Notes: generated from the sequence alone by a model not told the origin. A DNA stretch of 15,448 nt from an uncultured Lachnospiraceae bacterium (GCA_910579085.1 CAJTRU010000076.1:1-15448), one strand, 5' to 3'. Positions 1 through 8,847 are shown, numbered from the stretch's first letter. Numbers and translations are program-made.

Positions 1-85
1 GAAGCGTGCCCCTGTATGGAATATTCTGGCTCTGGCACTAAAAACCGTCCGTTTTACATTAACACAAGATAACTGGAAATTATCC
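1..85 (+). repeat. Partial copy A of a dispersed palindromic intergenic element
   Basis: Positions 1-50 align with 8771-8820 with only a few substitutions and small indels. Shared blocks are GAAGCGTGCCCCT, TATGGAATATT, CTGGCTCTGG and AAACCGTCC. Positions 61-84 match the reverse complement of 15320-15343 at about 22 of 24 bases, including AACACAAGATAACT. The copy is cut by the window edge, so its other arm is not visible. It starts about 44 nt beyond the stop codon of the last gene, where a transcript from module 2 would end. Repeat identity is read directly from the sequence; its function is unknown. Confidence 0.8.
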
Positions 86-128
86 TATATATACAACCTC
101 TATAAGAACTTCTGGTTATTTTTATGTT

Positions 129-2984
129 TTACCTCTCACGCTCTTTTTGTCTGGCAAGCAGGCTTCCTACATCAAGCATATCTTGTGTATCTTCTTTCTT
201 ACGCCTGCTGCTTCTTTTTTTATCCAGCCTTGTACTTTCTTTTGGTTTCTGTGCCATACTGTCTGGCATTATAACTGTATTTTCTTCTTTTTTTAATCCT
301 GTATTATTTTCTGTACCATGTGCTTTACTGCTGGCAGTTTCTGCTGCACTTTGTACCTCTCTGGCTGTCTGTGCTGATTTCTCTCCTGCTGCCTGTGTTA
401 TAGTTTCCACTTTGCCTTTTATTGTTGCAGCAAGTTTTGCACCAAGTTTTAAGTCAAGCCTTCTGTATACTATATCTATTAAAAGAAAGATTACAGCGGC
501 AACTAGTAATGGAACTGTTATATTTTTATTTGCCTGCACTCTTTCAGGCCTGCTGTCAAATATTCCGTCAAGGTTATCTATAAACTTTCCTGCTGACTGG
601 CTGGTAAAACTGTCAAGGCAGTCTGTTACATCTGCAAACCTGTATTCCTGCGAATACTGCATTACAAGTCTTGTATTTTTTAAATCTTTTACAATGCCAT
701 CTTCTGTATTTGTAACATTTACTGAGTAGATACCTGTATCTGCAGTTTCTGTTTCTCCTTCAAATACACCTGGTGAAGTTGCTTTAAGTTCTATTTCTGC
801 CTTTTTGCCATCTTCCCCTGTACAGGTTGCTTTTATCTTTGTTTTGCCAGAGTAATCCTTTGTGGTATAGACAATCCTGCCTTTGCTGCCTTCTTGTAAT
901 ACGCTTATTGTACTGCCCTCTTCTTCTGCAATATCTGTTACCCAGTTAATTATGCTTTTCCAGAAACCTGGATATCCGCTCCAGGAAGCATAGTTGCCTG
1001 TCCACTGGTTTGTTATATCAGACGTAAATGCAACAGTGCGTCCAAGCCCGTACTGCCAGCACGCTAGTACAGGGTCATTATCTTTATCAGATGAAAGTAC
1101 CTGCTGCGCTTCTGGCTTTATACTTGTGGCAATATACCCAGCCATCGCTGGCAGCCCTTCACTGGCTTCTTCACTTAATATGCTGCTGGTAGTTTTTATT
1201 ACTGGTGTAAATACCCTGTTTACAATATACTCTTTCTGTGCAAGATATACTTCCTGCGCAAATATTCTTGAAAGCTCTGTACCTGCCTTTGTATTGTAAA
1301 ACCTTCCTCCGCCTGCTTCTGCAAGCCTCTCTAAAAACCTGTCGTCAGCATCAGTACCTATTGATACAGTTGAAAGTGTAATATTGTTCTTTTCAAGCAT
1401 TTCAATAAGCCCTGGATATCCATTGTAAAACCCGTCCTGCCCGTCAGTCAGCAATATTATATGTTTAATCTGGCAGTCCACATCTTTAATCTTGTCAAAA
1501 GCCTCTCTTACAGCAGGGTATATATTTGTCCCGCCGCCTTCTTTTATACCATAAATCCCGCTTTTTATATCTTCTTTATTTTTTGCTTTCTGTATTTTGA
1601 CATTCCACCCATACTTGTCATCAAAGGAAATAACACCTGCACTGTCTGTATCACGCAGGTTATCTATTGCAGAAGAAGCAGCATCTTTCGCCATTTCAAG
1701 CTTACTGTTGCCGCTGTCATCCATTGCCATGCTTCCTGATTTATCAATTACCATTACCATTGCCATCTCTGGTATTTTTTTATCCTGTGAAATATCCATA
1801 TTTACTGGAAGCACATCTTCTATAGGCGTATCCTTATATCCGCCAAGCGCAAAACTCCTTTTGCCGCCAATGGTTATAAAGCCTCCACCATAATCTTTAA
1901 TATATGAAGAAATTGAATTTATAAAACCATCTGGAAGAGCATCTGCACTTGTATTTTCCATAATAATACACTTGTATTTATTCATGGCTTCAAGTTTTGC
2001 AGGTGCTGAACCAGGATTTACAACTTCAAAAGCAACATTGGCAGATGAAAGAAGCCTTTTAAACTCTTTTGCCTCGTTCCTTGCCCCTTCGATTATTAGT
2101 ACCTTTTCTGTCCCACCTGCTTCTGTAAATGCCTGGTATTCATTATTAAGGCTTATTGTGTCTTTATCAGGAATTATTACTGCTTTATATTCTGCAAAGC
2201 CTTCTTTTTTCCTTGTATCCTGGAAAATAAATGAATTACTGCCCTCTTGTAGTACAACATTTTCTTGTTTGCTAAGCCTTCCGCCTGTATAAAGCTGGAG
2301 CAGGGCATTTGTTTTAACTGTGCTTTCCACTTCCACCTGCACCCTGAATTTATCACCAGCCTGTATTTTTTCTGGTACTGAAAGGTCTGATATATAAGCT
2401 TCATTGCTTATCTTCAAATCCTTTTTTAAAACATTAACTTCTACATTTTCAGCCAGCAGCAGCGCACTCATTTTCTCAAGCTGGCCTTCATTCTGGTTGC
2501 CATCTGTTATAAGTACAATGCGCTTTGCTTCATCATCATCAAAAAGTGCCATGCCTGCCCTTACAGCCTTTTCTATGTTTGTAGAAGTAACAACTGGCAT
2601 TGTTTCTACACCTGTAAACATACTGGCATCTGTCATAAACTGTTCAACCCTTGCATCCTGGCCAAACGCAACAACTGCTGCCCTGTTACCTTTTGGCAGT
2701 TTCTTAAGCGCATCCTGGACCATCTGGACAGCTTCTTCCTTATTGGCAGCAAAACTTTCTGAAACATCAAGCAGAAATACAGTGCCTGTATTTTTAGAAC
2801 TTACATTAACTGATATATCAGCCATAGCACATATAATTAAAGAAAACAGAACAATCCTTATACCCATAATAAAACACTTGCGCACTTTGTTCCCAATCCT
2901 TAAATTACGTGATGTTACAAGCATTACTGCTATTATAACAGGTATCAGTATCAACACAAATGGATATTGTACAGCAATCCTCAT
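129..2984 (-). CDS. Membrane protein with two VWA domains and a GATase-like domain
   Basis: A 951-residue protein, last gene of module 2. Two N-terminal membrane segments (about 7-24 and 38-56) flank a basic loop, so what follows should be extracytoplasmic. The first VWA domain (about 67-190) has the metal-site motif D73-V-S-E-S77 and a candidate D161. A glutamine-amidotransferase-like fold follows (about 290-395, ending GGGFITIGGKRSFALGGY). The second VWA domain (about 405-580) has a full MIDAS: D414-K-S-G-S418, T486 and D514. A further ectodomain leads to a C-terminal membrane helix (822-841) and a roughly 110-residue Ala/Lys-rich tail, presumably cytoplasmic. Related proteins occur next to MoxR/DUF58 genes. 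The ATG has AAGG about 8 nt upstream and lies 36 nt after the previous stop. I infer a scaffold or metal-dependent binding protein; the ligand is unknown. Confidence 0.9.
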   Translation of the reverse strand: MRIAVQYPFVLILIPVIIAVMLVTSRNLRIGNKVRKCFIMGIRIVLFSLIICAMADISVNVSSKNTGTVFLLDVSESFAANKEEAVQMVQDALKKLPKGNRAAVVAFGQDARVEQFMTDASMFTGVETMPVVTSTNIEKAVRAGMALFDDDEAKRIVLITDGNQNEGQLEKMSALLLAENVEVNVLKKDLKISNEAYISDLSVPEKIQAGDKFRVQVEVESTVKTNALLQLYTGGRLSKQENVVLQEGSNSFIFQDTRKKEGFAEYKAVIIPDKDTISLNNEYQAFTEAGGTEKVLIIEGARNEAKEFKRLLSSANVAFEVVNPGSAPAKLEAMNKYKCIIMENTSADALPDGFINSISSYIKDYGGGFITIGGKRSFALGGYKDTPIEDVLPVNMDISQDKKIPEMAMVMVIDKSGSMAMDDSGNSKLEMAKDAASSAIDNLRDTDSAGVISFDDKYGWNVKIQKAKNKEDIKSGIYGIKEGGGTNIYPAVREAFDKIKDVDCQIKHIILLTDGQDGFYNGYPGLIEMLEKNNITLSTVSIGTDADDRFLERLAEAGGGRFYNTKAGTELSRIFAQEVYLAQKEYIVNRVFTPVIKTTSSILSEEASEGLPAMAGYIATSIKPEAQQVLSSDKDNDPVLACWQYGLGRTVAFTSDITNQWTGNYASWSGYPGFWKSIINWVTDIAEEEGSTISVLQEGSKGRIVYTTKDYSGKTKIKATCTGEDGKKAEIELKATSPGVFEGETETADTGIYSVNVTNTEDGIVKDLKNTRLVMQYSQEYRFADVTDCLDSFTSQSAGKFIDNLDGIFDSRPERVQANKNITVPLLVAAVIFLLIDIVYRRLDLKLGAKLAATIKGKVETITQAAGEKSAQTAREVQSAAETASSKAHGTENNTGLKKEENTVIMPDSMAQKPKESTRLDKKRSSRRKKEDTQDMLDVGSLLARQKERER

Positions 2985-3020
2985 AAAAACAACCTTGCCT
3001 TTCTATTATAAGTGCATGTT

Positions 3021-4925
3021 TTATAAACGTTTCCTGTAAACCATCCACTCCGCCATTAAAAGAATTAAAAGTAAAACAAGTACAGGCAATACTACCATTT
3101 TCTTTGAAAGGACACCACTTAACTTTTTGGTTGTATTTGCCGTATTTTTATTATCTGATGTAATTACTGTTTCTTTTAAAACATCCGACTCATCTTCTGG
3201 AAATGATACTGTAAAATACACATTATCCCCGCCTTCTTTTATATTATACAAACCTGCCTTTAAAGTACCTGTAAAAACTGCTGTACCTTTATCCAGGCTG
3301 TATGTTTCTTTTCCACCACCAGGTTTTATTACAACTGCCTTTTCTGCCTTGCCTTTCTTCTGTATGCTTACAGCTTCACCCGCATTATATATGGTTTTAT
3401 CTGCTATTCTTGCAGACATGGTTTCCCTTAGCAGGTTATACATAAATATTGGAAATTCTGTCTGTAACGGAAAGTCTGTATTATGGAGGTCAAAGCCTGT
3501 TACTGCCACCATCCTGCCGTTATAATTGCCAAGGTAGCCAGTTGTAAATTTATCATCTGTTTCAAAAAAGCTTTTTGCCCACTTAGGAGTTTTAAACCCT
3601 GTTACATCAAGGCATCCGAATGAATAACCATCCAGGTAATTTGTTACATTGCCCTTTAAAGTCTTTACAATGCTGCTTTTGCTTTTCTTAGAATATATAA
3701 ATATATCCTGTTTCCATTTATCTTCTTCTTTAGCTTTTTTATCTCCAAGGTTTTTTATCTTTGAAACGGGCGGATTTATAAATATTATATTTCCGTCTTC
3801 TGGTATGCTGTCTGGCATTATGCCATCATATACAACCAGGCTGTATTCATTTGTATCTGCTGCCTGTAAATCTTTTGGAAGCACCTTGTCTACAGTCCTG
3901 TTACCTGAAACTTTAAGCCCTTTCTCCAGAAAAGTATTTTTACTTGCAACAAGAAGTATTTTCTCATCACTTTCACCATTAAGTATATCATAGGCTATAT
4001 TGTCACCTGCAAGCATATCCTTTGAATTAAGTTCTGCCATAAGATATGGCATATCTCCTGCAAGTATACTGTTATACTTCCCTGCTGCAATATCTTTAAA
4101 ATAAACGGTGCTGCTCTCTCCTGGTTCTGTTGTTACACTTTGTATATCATAAAGCTTCTTTCCTATATACAGGTTGACATCTGTGTTAAGCCTGCTTATC
4201 CCATAATTGTCCACCCTTGCCATTACCTTTACTGTCCCATCTTCTGAAACAGTGTGGCTTAAGCTCTGTATTGCCCCGTTTTCCCCCTGCACACTTAAAT
4301 CAACTACTTCGCAGTTAATATTCTGGACATTGGCGCTGCTGTCAGTAAATGCAATTACTTTATAATGTTTCCATGCATCTGAAAGTGACTGTGCCATGCT
4401 TATGGCATTTTCAAGTGAACCTGGAATATCAGTTGCTTCTATATTATCTATAGCATCTTTTACACGCCCTTTGTCTGAAGAACCAGATATTAAAAGGTCT
4501 GCTGTATTAGAAGCAGACATGACTGTATACCTTGCACCGTCATTATTACTTACATACTCTGCTGCCTGTTCTTTTGCCACATCCAGTTTTGTTTCTTCAC
4601 CAGAATAAATGCCTGACATGCTTGCACTGTTATCTATCAGAACCAGCACATTGGAATATTCACTGCTACGCCCTGTAATATATGGTGACATAAGGGCAGT
4701 TATTAGCAATACCAGTGCTGCTATCTGCATATACATAAGTATATTGTTACGGAATTTCTCCCAGGGTGTTGATGCCTGTATATTCTCATATGCTTCTCTC
4801 CAGAGATTTAATGCAGATATTTTCTGGTTAAGCACTTTTTGTTTTAAAAGATATAACAATATAATGCCTGGTATAAAAACAGCCAGCAGCGCCGGCCATA
4901 ACCTTACAAATCCCATAAAAACCAT
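3021..4925 (-). CDS. BatA-like membrane VWA protein
   Basis: A 634-residue protein. Residues 1-80 resemble the BatA (aerotolerance-type) N-terminal region: a membrane segment at about 10-28, a basic loop, and a second segment at about 62-80. A VWA domain follows with D98-N-S-A-S102 and likely partners T165 and D195. The remainder is a beta-rich extracytoplasmic region ending in a membrane helix (about 610-629) and a short YRKRL tail. The positive-inside pattern puts the VWA domain outside the membrane. It follows the DUF58 gene by 17 nt and precedes the double-VWA gene by 36 nt. The start is uncertain: ATG at 4925 has AAAGG almost adjacent, while ATG at 4916 (residue 4) has it about 10 nt away. 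BatA proteins elsewhere work with MoxR ATPases, and that role is inferred here. Confidence 0.9.
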   Translation of the reverse strand: MVFMGFVRLWPALLAVFIPGIILLYLLKQKVLNQKISALNLWREAYENIQASTPWEKFRNNILMYMQIAALVLLITALMSPYITGRSSEYSNVLVLIDNSASMSGIYSGEETKLDVAKEQAAEYVSNNDGARYTVMSASNTADLLISGSSDKGRVKDAIDNIEATDIPGSLENAISMAQSLSDAWKHYKVIAFTDSSANVQNINCEVVDLSVQGENGAIQSLSHTVSEDGTVKVMARVDNYGISRLNTDVNLYIGKKLYDIQSVTTEPGESSTVYFKDIAAGKYNSILAGDMPYLMAELNSKDMLAGDNIAYDILNGESDEKILLVASKNTFLEKGLKVSGNRTVDKVLPKDLQAADTNEYSLVVYDGIMPDSIPEDGNIIFINPPVSKIKNLGDKKAKEEDKWKQDIFIYSKKSKSSIVKTLKGNVTNYLDGYSFGCLDVTGFKTPKWAKSFFETDDKFTTGYLGNYNGRMVAVTGFDLHNTDFPLQTEFPIFMYNLLRETMSARIADKTIYNAGEAVSIQKKGKAEKAVVIKPGGGKETYSLDKGTAVFTGTLKAGLYNIKEGGDNVYFTVSFPEDESDVLKETVITSDNKNTANTTKKLSGVLSKKMVVLPVLVLLLILLMAEWMVYRKRL

Positions 4926-4942
4926 GCCTTTCTGTCTGCCAG

Positions 4943-5842
4943 TTAAAAGTTTTCAAGCTGCCCGCTTCTTATGCCTTTATAAATAAATGTGTCTACATTT
5001 TCGTTGCTGCATACTGGTATATAATGCGCCTGGTAATGCTTTGCACACTCCTCTGCTCTTGACATAAACCTGTCAAGCACACGTTTATACTGCCTGCATA
5101 AATGGCTTGTTGCTGTTACGCGCAGTATATCACCTGTTTCTGCATCTTCAAGGCCTATAGTGCCTTCAAGGCCTGGCTTCATTTCTTCAGGTGAAAGCAC
5201 ATGCAGCACAAGTACTTCCTGTTTCATATATCTTAAATAGCGGATTGTGTCTGTTATATTTTCTATATTTTCATCTGTGGAATTCTGGCTGAATAAATCT
5301 GATATTATAACAGTTACACCTCTCTGGTTAAATGGTATTCCTTTTATGCTTTTATATAAATCTGTCTTTCCTGCAAATTCCATGCCGCCTAACCATGCCA
5401 TTACTTTGTTAAACCCCTGCCTGCCTGTAAAATCACTGCTATTTATTACTTTGTCCCCGCTTATTGCAGAAAGCCGCACTCTGTCAAGGTTATTAAGCGC
5501 CATATAACTGACTGCACCAGCAAGCCTTGCAGCACACACATTCTTGCCAGGTACTCCAAAATCCATTGAAGCACTTGTATCAGTAATTATAGAATAATAT
5601 GCTTCCCTTTCCTCCACAAAAAGCTTTACAAAAAGTTTATCCATCCTGCCATATGTGTTCCAGTCAATTCTTCTTATATCATCACCTGGTACATATTCCC
5701 TGAAATCAGCAAATTCAACACTGCTTCCCTTGGCAGCAGACTTTCTCATGCCGCTTCTGCCACCTTGCATTGTAATCCTTGTAACAAGTTTCACCATGCC
5801 AAGCCCGTTAAAAAAATCCTGGTCAAAAATTTTTTCTTCCAT
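4943..5842 (-). CDS. DUF58 family protein with VWA-like fold
   Basis: A 299-residue soluble protein. The DUF58 hallmark is at about residues 45-66, with REYVPGDDIRRIDW. A VWA-like domain follows and has a complete predicted metal site: D88-T-S-A-S92, T160 and D182. I see no membrane helix, unlike longer DUF58 proteins, so it should be cytoplasmic, possibly docked at the membrane by the neighbouring Bat-like proteins. Its ATG follows the MoxR stop codon with no gap (TAAATG) and only a weak CAGG upstream, which suggests translational coupling to MoxR. DUF58 and MoxR genes are paired across bacteria and are thought to work together as chaperone or assembly factors. The family call is firm; the client is unknown. 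Confidence 0.93.
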   Translation of the reverse strand: MEEKIFDQDFFNGLGMVKLVTRITMQGGRSGMRKSAAKGSSVEFADFREYVPGDDIRRIDWNTYGRMDKLFVKLFVEEREAYYSIITDTSASMDFGVPGKNVCAARLAGAVSYMALNNLDRVRLSAISGDKVINSSDFTGRQGFNKVMAWLGGMEFAGKTDLYKSIKGIPFNQRGVTVIISDLFSQNSTDENIENITDTIRYLRYMKQEVLVLHVLSPEEMKPGLEGTIGLEDAETGDILRVTATSHLCRQYKRVLDRFMSRAEECAKHYQAHYIPVCSNENVDTFIYKGIRSGQLENF

Positions 5843-6826
5843 TTACAATACCTGTTTTAACCCTTTAATTAGTTCTTTTAAAACATCATCTACATTAACT
5901 CCCTCTGAAACAGCTTCAAAACCTGCCATAACCCTGTGCCGAAGTGCTGGAAGAGCTACTGCCTCTACATCATCAAACGACACGTTATACCTTCCATCCA
6001 GTAATGCCCTTGCCTTGGCTGTGAGGAAAATTGCCTGTGCTGCCCTTGGGCTTGCACCTGCCAGGAAATATTTTTTAACACTGTCTGGAGAACTTTCAAG
6101 TTCAGGATGTGTACCTAATACTATTTCCAGTGCATATTCCTGTACTGCATCTGCAACAGGTATATCCCTTATAAGTTCCCTCATCTCTATAATATCACTG
6201 CCGTTTAATACAGGTTTTAATACAGGTTTTGTATTTGTGACAGTTACATCCATAATTCTTTTAAGTTCATCCAGCGTTGGGAATTCCATATTAATCTTAA
6301 AAATAAAACGGTCAAGCTGTGCCTCTGGCAATGGATAAGTGCCTTCATTTTCAATAGGGTTCTGTGTTGCAAGCACCATATATGGTGAAGGCAGAGGGTA
6401 GGTATTCTTGCCAACCGTTACGGTCTTTTCCTGCATTGCCTCAAGCATTGCAGCCTGTGTCTTTGGCGTAGCCCTGTTTATCTCATCTGCAAGTACAATA
6501 TTGGCAAAAACAGGCCCTTGCTCAAACCTGAATACATTATTGCCATTTTCCTTTATAATAAGGTTTGTTCCTGTTACATCAGCAGGCATAAGGTCAGGTG
6601 TAAACTGTATTCTTGAAAATGATAAATCCAGAACCTTGGAAATAGTTTTGACAAGCTGCGTCTTGCCAAGCCCTGGCACACCTTCTAAAAGCACATTGCC
6701 ATCAGCAAGTATTGCAAGCATAATCTCATGTACAACTTCCTCCTGCCCTATAATTGCTTTGGCAATTTCCTGTTCACAGGCGTTCATATTATCAATTATT
6801 TTACTAATGTTTTCCTTACCAGACAT
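5843..6826 (-). CDS. MoxR-family AAA+ ATPase
   Basis: A 327-residue protein of typical MoxR length. Visible motifs are Walker A (GVPGLGKT, residues 49-56), Walker B with D114-E115 in VLADEINRA, sensor 1 (N156 in LATQNP), an arginine-finger candidate R173 in EAQLDRF, and sensor 2 R261 in GASPRA. All catalytic positions look intact. It should form a cytoplasmic hexamer that uses ATP hydrolysis to remodel or activate partner proteins, which in this family are usually VWA proteins encoded next to it. The start is supported by GGAGG 6 nt upstream of the ATG. It lies 31 nt after the preceding gene and abuts the DUF58 gene. Confidence 0.96.
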   Translation of the reverse strand: MSGKENISKIIDNMNACEQEIAKAIIGQEEVVHEIMLAILADGNVLLEGVPGLGKTQLVKTISKVLDLSFSRIQFTPDLMPADVTGTNLIIKENGNNVFRFEQGPVFANIVLADEINRATPKTQAAMLEAMQEKTVTVGKNTYPLPSPYMVLATQNPIENEGTYPLPEAQLDRFIFKINMEFPTLDELKRIMDVTVTNTKPVLKPVLNGSDIIEMRELIRDIPVADAVQEYALEIVLGTHPELESSPDSVKKYFLAGASPRAAQAIFLTAKARALLDGRYNVSFDDVEAVALPALRHRVMAGFEAVSEGVNVDDVLKELIKGLKQVL

Positions 6827-6857
6827 TTTAATCCTCCACTTAACTTAACCACTGTTA

Positions 6858-8408
6858 CTATTCACTTCCAAAACCGCTGAAATACTCTTTTACAATATCT
6901 TTCATTGCAGACGGGACTTTGTTACTGTCTGCCTTTGCATATGCCTCACTGCTATACTCACCTATTACTGAATCAAGGTCTGCTTTAATCCCATCAGATG
7001 CCCCGCCTTTCTGCCCGTTCTTTTCTGTTATCTTGGCATCACCATTCTTTTTACCAGTGAGGTTATTATCATTCCCCATTTTCTTGCCAGTAAGGTTTAC
7101 AATTTCACCTTTGTTTTCCTGTTCTTTACGCTCAAGCCCCTTACCATTTCCCATATTCCAGCCGCCGCCGTTTCCAGAACCCTTTCCACTGCCACCACCA
7201 TTTCCGTTTCCACTGCCATTCCCTTTGCCCTGGCCATTACCATTTCCAGAACCATTACCATTACCATTTCCCTGCCCGTTTCCTGGGCCACTGCCAGCCG
7301 CACCTGTTGAGCTGCCTGGTGACGGGCTTGCAGAAGAACTTTGTGCCCCTGCTGCGCTCTGGTTTGAAGCTGTTATTGTTGCAGAAGCCATCTGCGCATC
7401 ACTGTTTTCAATTCCAGAAAGTGCACTGGCCACTTCCTCTGCCGTAATCTCTCCGTCCGCCGCTGCCTCTTCAAGCTGTTTAAGCAGTTTTTCCATTTCC
7501 TCAGCAGATAAGCTTTCTGCAACACTTTCCAGCTCATTGGATAAATCACCCTTAAGCCCGCTCTTTTCTGCAAGCTCTGCAAGTTTTTTATTAAAATCCG
7601 CCAGTCCTTCAAGGTCAGTACCAGGCACAAGCTGCTGGGCTGCCTTTATAATGCCCTGCTCACTTGCTTCTGCAAGTTCCTTTTTAAGCTTGCTCTCAAG
7701 CCTTTCCTTTGCTTTCTTTATATCATCAATATTCTTTGCATCATTAAGTTCCTTCTTTGCATCATCTAAAATCTTTTTAACATTTGCCGCTTCCTTTTTA
7801 GCAAGTTCATTATCTGCTGCCTTGTCAATAAGTTTTTCCACCTCTTCTACTTTCTCTTTGGCCTCTTCCGCCTGCATAGCAAGCTTATGGAGAAGTTCTG
7901 CGTCCTTTTTTGCCTGTGAAGGTATAAATATGCATATCATAAAAAGACAAAGAAACAAACAGGAAGCAATATATCTCTTCCAGGGATACATAAGAGGAAG
8001 CCTTAATTTCTTGTCAAAACGGTTTATTTCATTAATTGTATCTTCTTTAAGCATACCCGCAAAACCATCATCAGACCCCTGGCATCCAATACTTGTAACA
8101 AGCCTTTCCTTAAGCCCTGCCCTGTCTGCATACCTTGCTGCCTCATACATGCTGGTACGCCTTACAGCCACATATATAAAAGAAACAACAAAACCAGCCA
8201 GTACAAGCAGCCACCCATATAAAGCAGCATTGTAAACAGGCACAAAAATTGCTATAACATTTAGCAAAAATGCCAGAATAACAGCCACAAGCGCACACCA
8301 TGCAGTACAAAAAATCCACTTTTGCAACGTCTTACGCCTTGCAACAGCCTTTAAAAAGCCTTCAATCTCAACATCCAGCCTTGTAAGCCCTGCCTTTTTC
8401 CTATCCAT
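6858..8408 (-). CDS. Membrane protein with coiled coil and Gly/Asn-rich linker, DUF4175-like
   Basis: A 516-residue protein when started at ATG 8408. A GTG at 8417 is also in frame, but AGGTGG lies 5 nt upstream of the ATG, so I prefer the ATG. Membrane segments are at about 31-54, 62-83 and 145-163. A long charged helical region (about 165-335, rich in E, K, A and L) looks like coiled coil. A Gly/Asn/Ser tract (about 371-424) follows, then two NLTGKK copies (438 and 449). The C-terminus has a KVPSAMKDIVKEYFSGF motif resembling the end of DUF4175-type proteins encoded beside MoxR operons. The positive-inside rule places residues after 163 outside the cell. It is the first gene of module 2. 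A structural or client role is inferred; the family assignment is tentative. Confidence 0.85.
   Translation of the reverse strand: MDRKKAGLTRLDVEIEGFLKAVARRKTLQKWIFCTAWCALVAVILAFLLNVIAIFVPVYNAALYGWLLVLAGFVVSFIYVAVRRTSMYEAARYADRAGLKERLVTSIGCQGSDDGFAGMLKEDTINEINRFDKKLRLPLMYPWKRYIASCLFLCLFMICIFIPSQAKKDAELLHKLAMQAEEAKEKVEEVEKLIDKAADNELAKKEAANVKKILDDAKKELNDAKNIDDIKKAKERLESKLKKELAEASEQGIIKAAQQLVPGTDLEGLADFNKKLAELAEKSGLKGDLSNELESVAESLSAEEMEKLLKQLEEAAADGEITAEEVASALSGIENSDAQMASATITASNQSAAGAQSSSASPSPGSSTGAAGSGPGNGQGNGNGNGSGNGNGQGKGNGSGNGNGGGSGKGSGNGGGWNMGNGKGLERKEQENKGEIVNLTGKKMGNDNNLTGKKNGDAKITEKNGQKGGASDGIKADLDSVIGEYSSEAYAKADSNKVPSAMKDIVKEYFSGFGSE
7137..7298 (-). repeat. Degenerate repeat encoding a Gly/Asn/Ser-rich linker
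   Basis: The coding strand repeats short units such as GGAAATGGTAATGG, giving a run of mostly glycine alternating with asparagine, serine, glutamine and lysine. It corresponds to about residues 371-424 of the membrane protein. The tract joins the helical region to the conserved C-terminal segment and should be flexible and extracytoplasmic. Repeats of this kind can change length by slippage. Confidence 0.8.
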
Positions 8409-8614
8409 ACAAACCACCTGCCAAACTATAAAAAATATACAATACCATAAAACACTGCAATTACTCTTTTAAACCCAAACCACACCCCACAAGATTAAAT
8501 TTATGATAACCACCCTTAACACTACCTGGCAAATACACTAAACCACTCTTCACAAAATCCAATTTGGAATTTCACTACCAATACTTAATTTTATTTTATA
8601 TATTTTGTAAAACA
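8409..8614 (-). other. C-poor intergenic leader upstream of module 2
   Basis: No gene is visible here. The plus strand has very few G residues between about 8411 and 8560, so a leader RNA read from the minus strand would be G/U-rich and nearly free of C. It holds several G runs between about 8474 and 8515. A weak promoter candidate lies near its downstream end. I recognise no riboswitch. Confidence 0.5.
8434..8460 (-). promoter_or_regulatory. Weak candidate promoter for module 2
   Basis: On the minus strand TTGCAG (8455-8460) and TATATT (8434-8439) resemble -35 and -10 hexamers. The 15-nt spacer is shorter than the usual 17. It lies about 25 nt upstream of the preferred ATG at 8408. Module 2 could instead be read from module 1 through the palindrome. 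Support is by eye only. Confidence 0.25.
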
Positions 8615-8820
8615 GGTTTCCAGTGTACAGATGCCAGCAATTATTCCATATAGGGGACACTTTAACCCCGCCGGCATTTAAGCCTTGTATTAATATTCCA
8701 AAAGAAACACAGGTTTATTTGGGAATATTAATACAGGGCTTTATGTGCCGTTGCGTGGGTTAACGTAGCGGAAGCGTGCCCCTATATGGAATATTGCTGG
8801 CTCTGGAACGGAAACCGTCC
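8615..8820 (+). repeat. Long imperfect palindrome, copy B of the dispersed element
   Basis: Arms 8615-8708 and 8713-8816 are near reverse complements around the loop ACAG (8709-8712). The best segments are 8680-8699 against 8722-8741 (19 of 20 paired) and the ATTCCATATAGGGG region at 8643-8656 against 8782-8795. GGTTTCC at 8615 pairs with GGAAACC at 8810. The right arm has an extra block of about 11 nt near 8765-8775. On the minus strand the hairpin begins about 31 nt after the ABC ATPase stop and before module 2. Only a short TTTT follows it, so it is not a standard intrinsic terminator. Possible roles are a MITE-like element, an RNA-processing site or a transcript-end stabiliser. Confidence 0.88.
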
Positions 8821-8847
8821 ACACACCAGCATAAACCAATTCCAAAT

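Noticed and set aside
86..128. A terminator after the last gene
   Set aside because: Only a weak inverted match and no T run are visible between the stop codon and repeat copy A.
124..3039. Several plus-strand open frames of 90-210 codons
   Set aside because: All lie opposite strong genes with clear domains, consist of serine- and leucine-rich sequence typical of antisense frames, and show no domain motif.
7137..7298. A CRISPR array
   Set aside because: The repeated units are short, degenerate, in frame and without spacers; they encode a glycine-rich linker.
6919..8235. A 438-codon open frame on the plus strand
   Set aside because: It lies entirely opposite the membrane protein gene. Its proline-rich product is the antisense of the glycine tract and helical region, and it has no family motif.
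8615..8820. An integron attC site
   Set aside because: GTTAAC occurs in the stem, but at an internal position. Copy C lacks it, there is no integrase, and gene cassettes are not arranged this way.
8615..8820. A standard intrinsic terminator
   Set aside because: The stem is far too long and only a short TTTT follows it on the transcribed strand.
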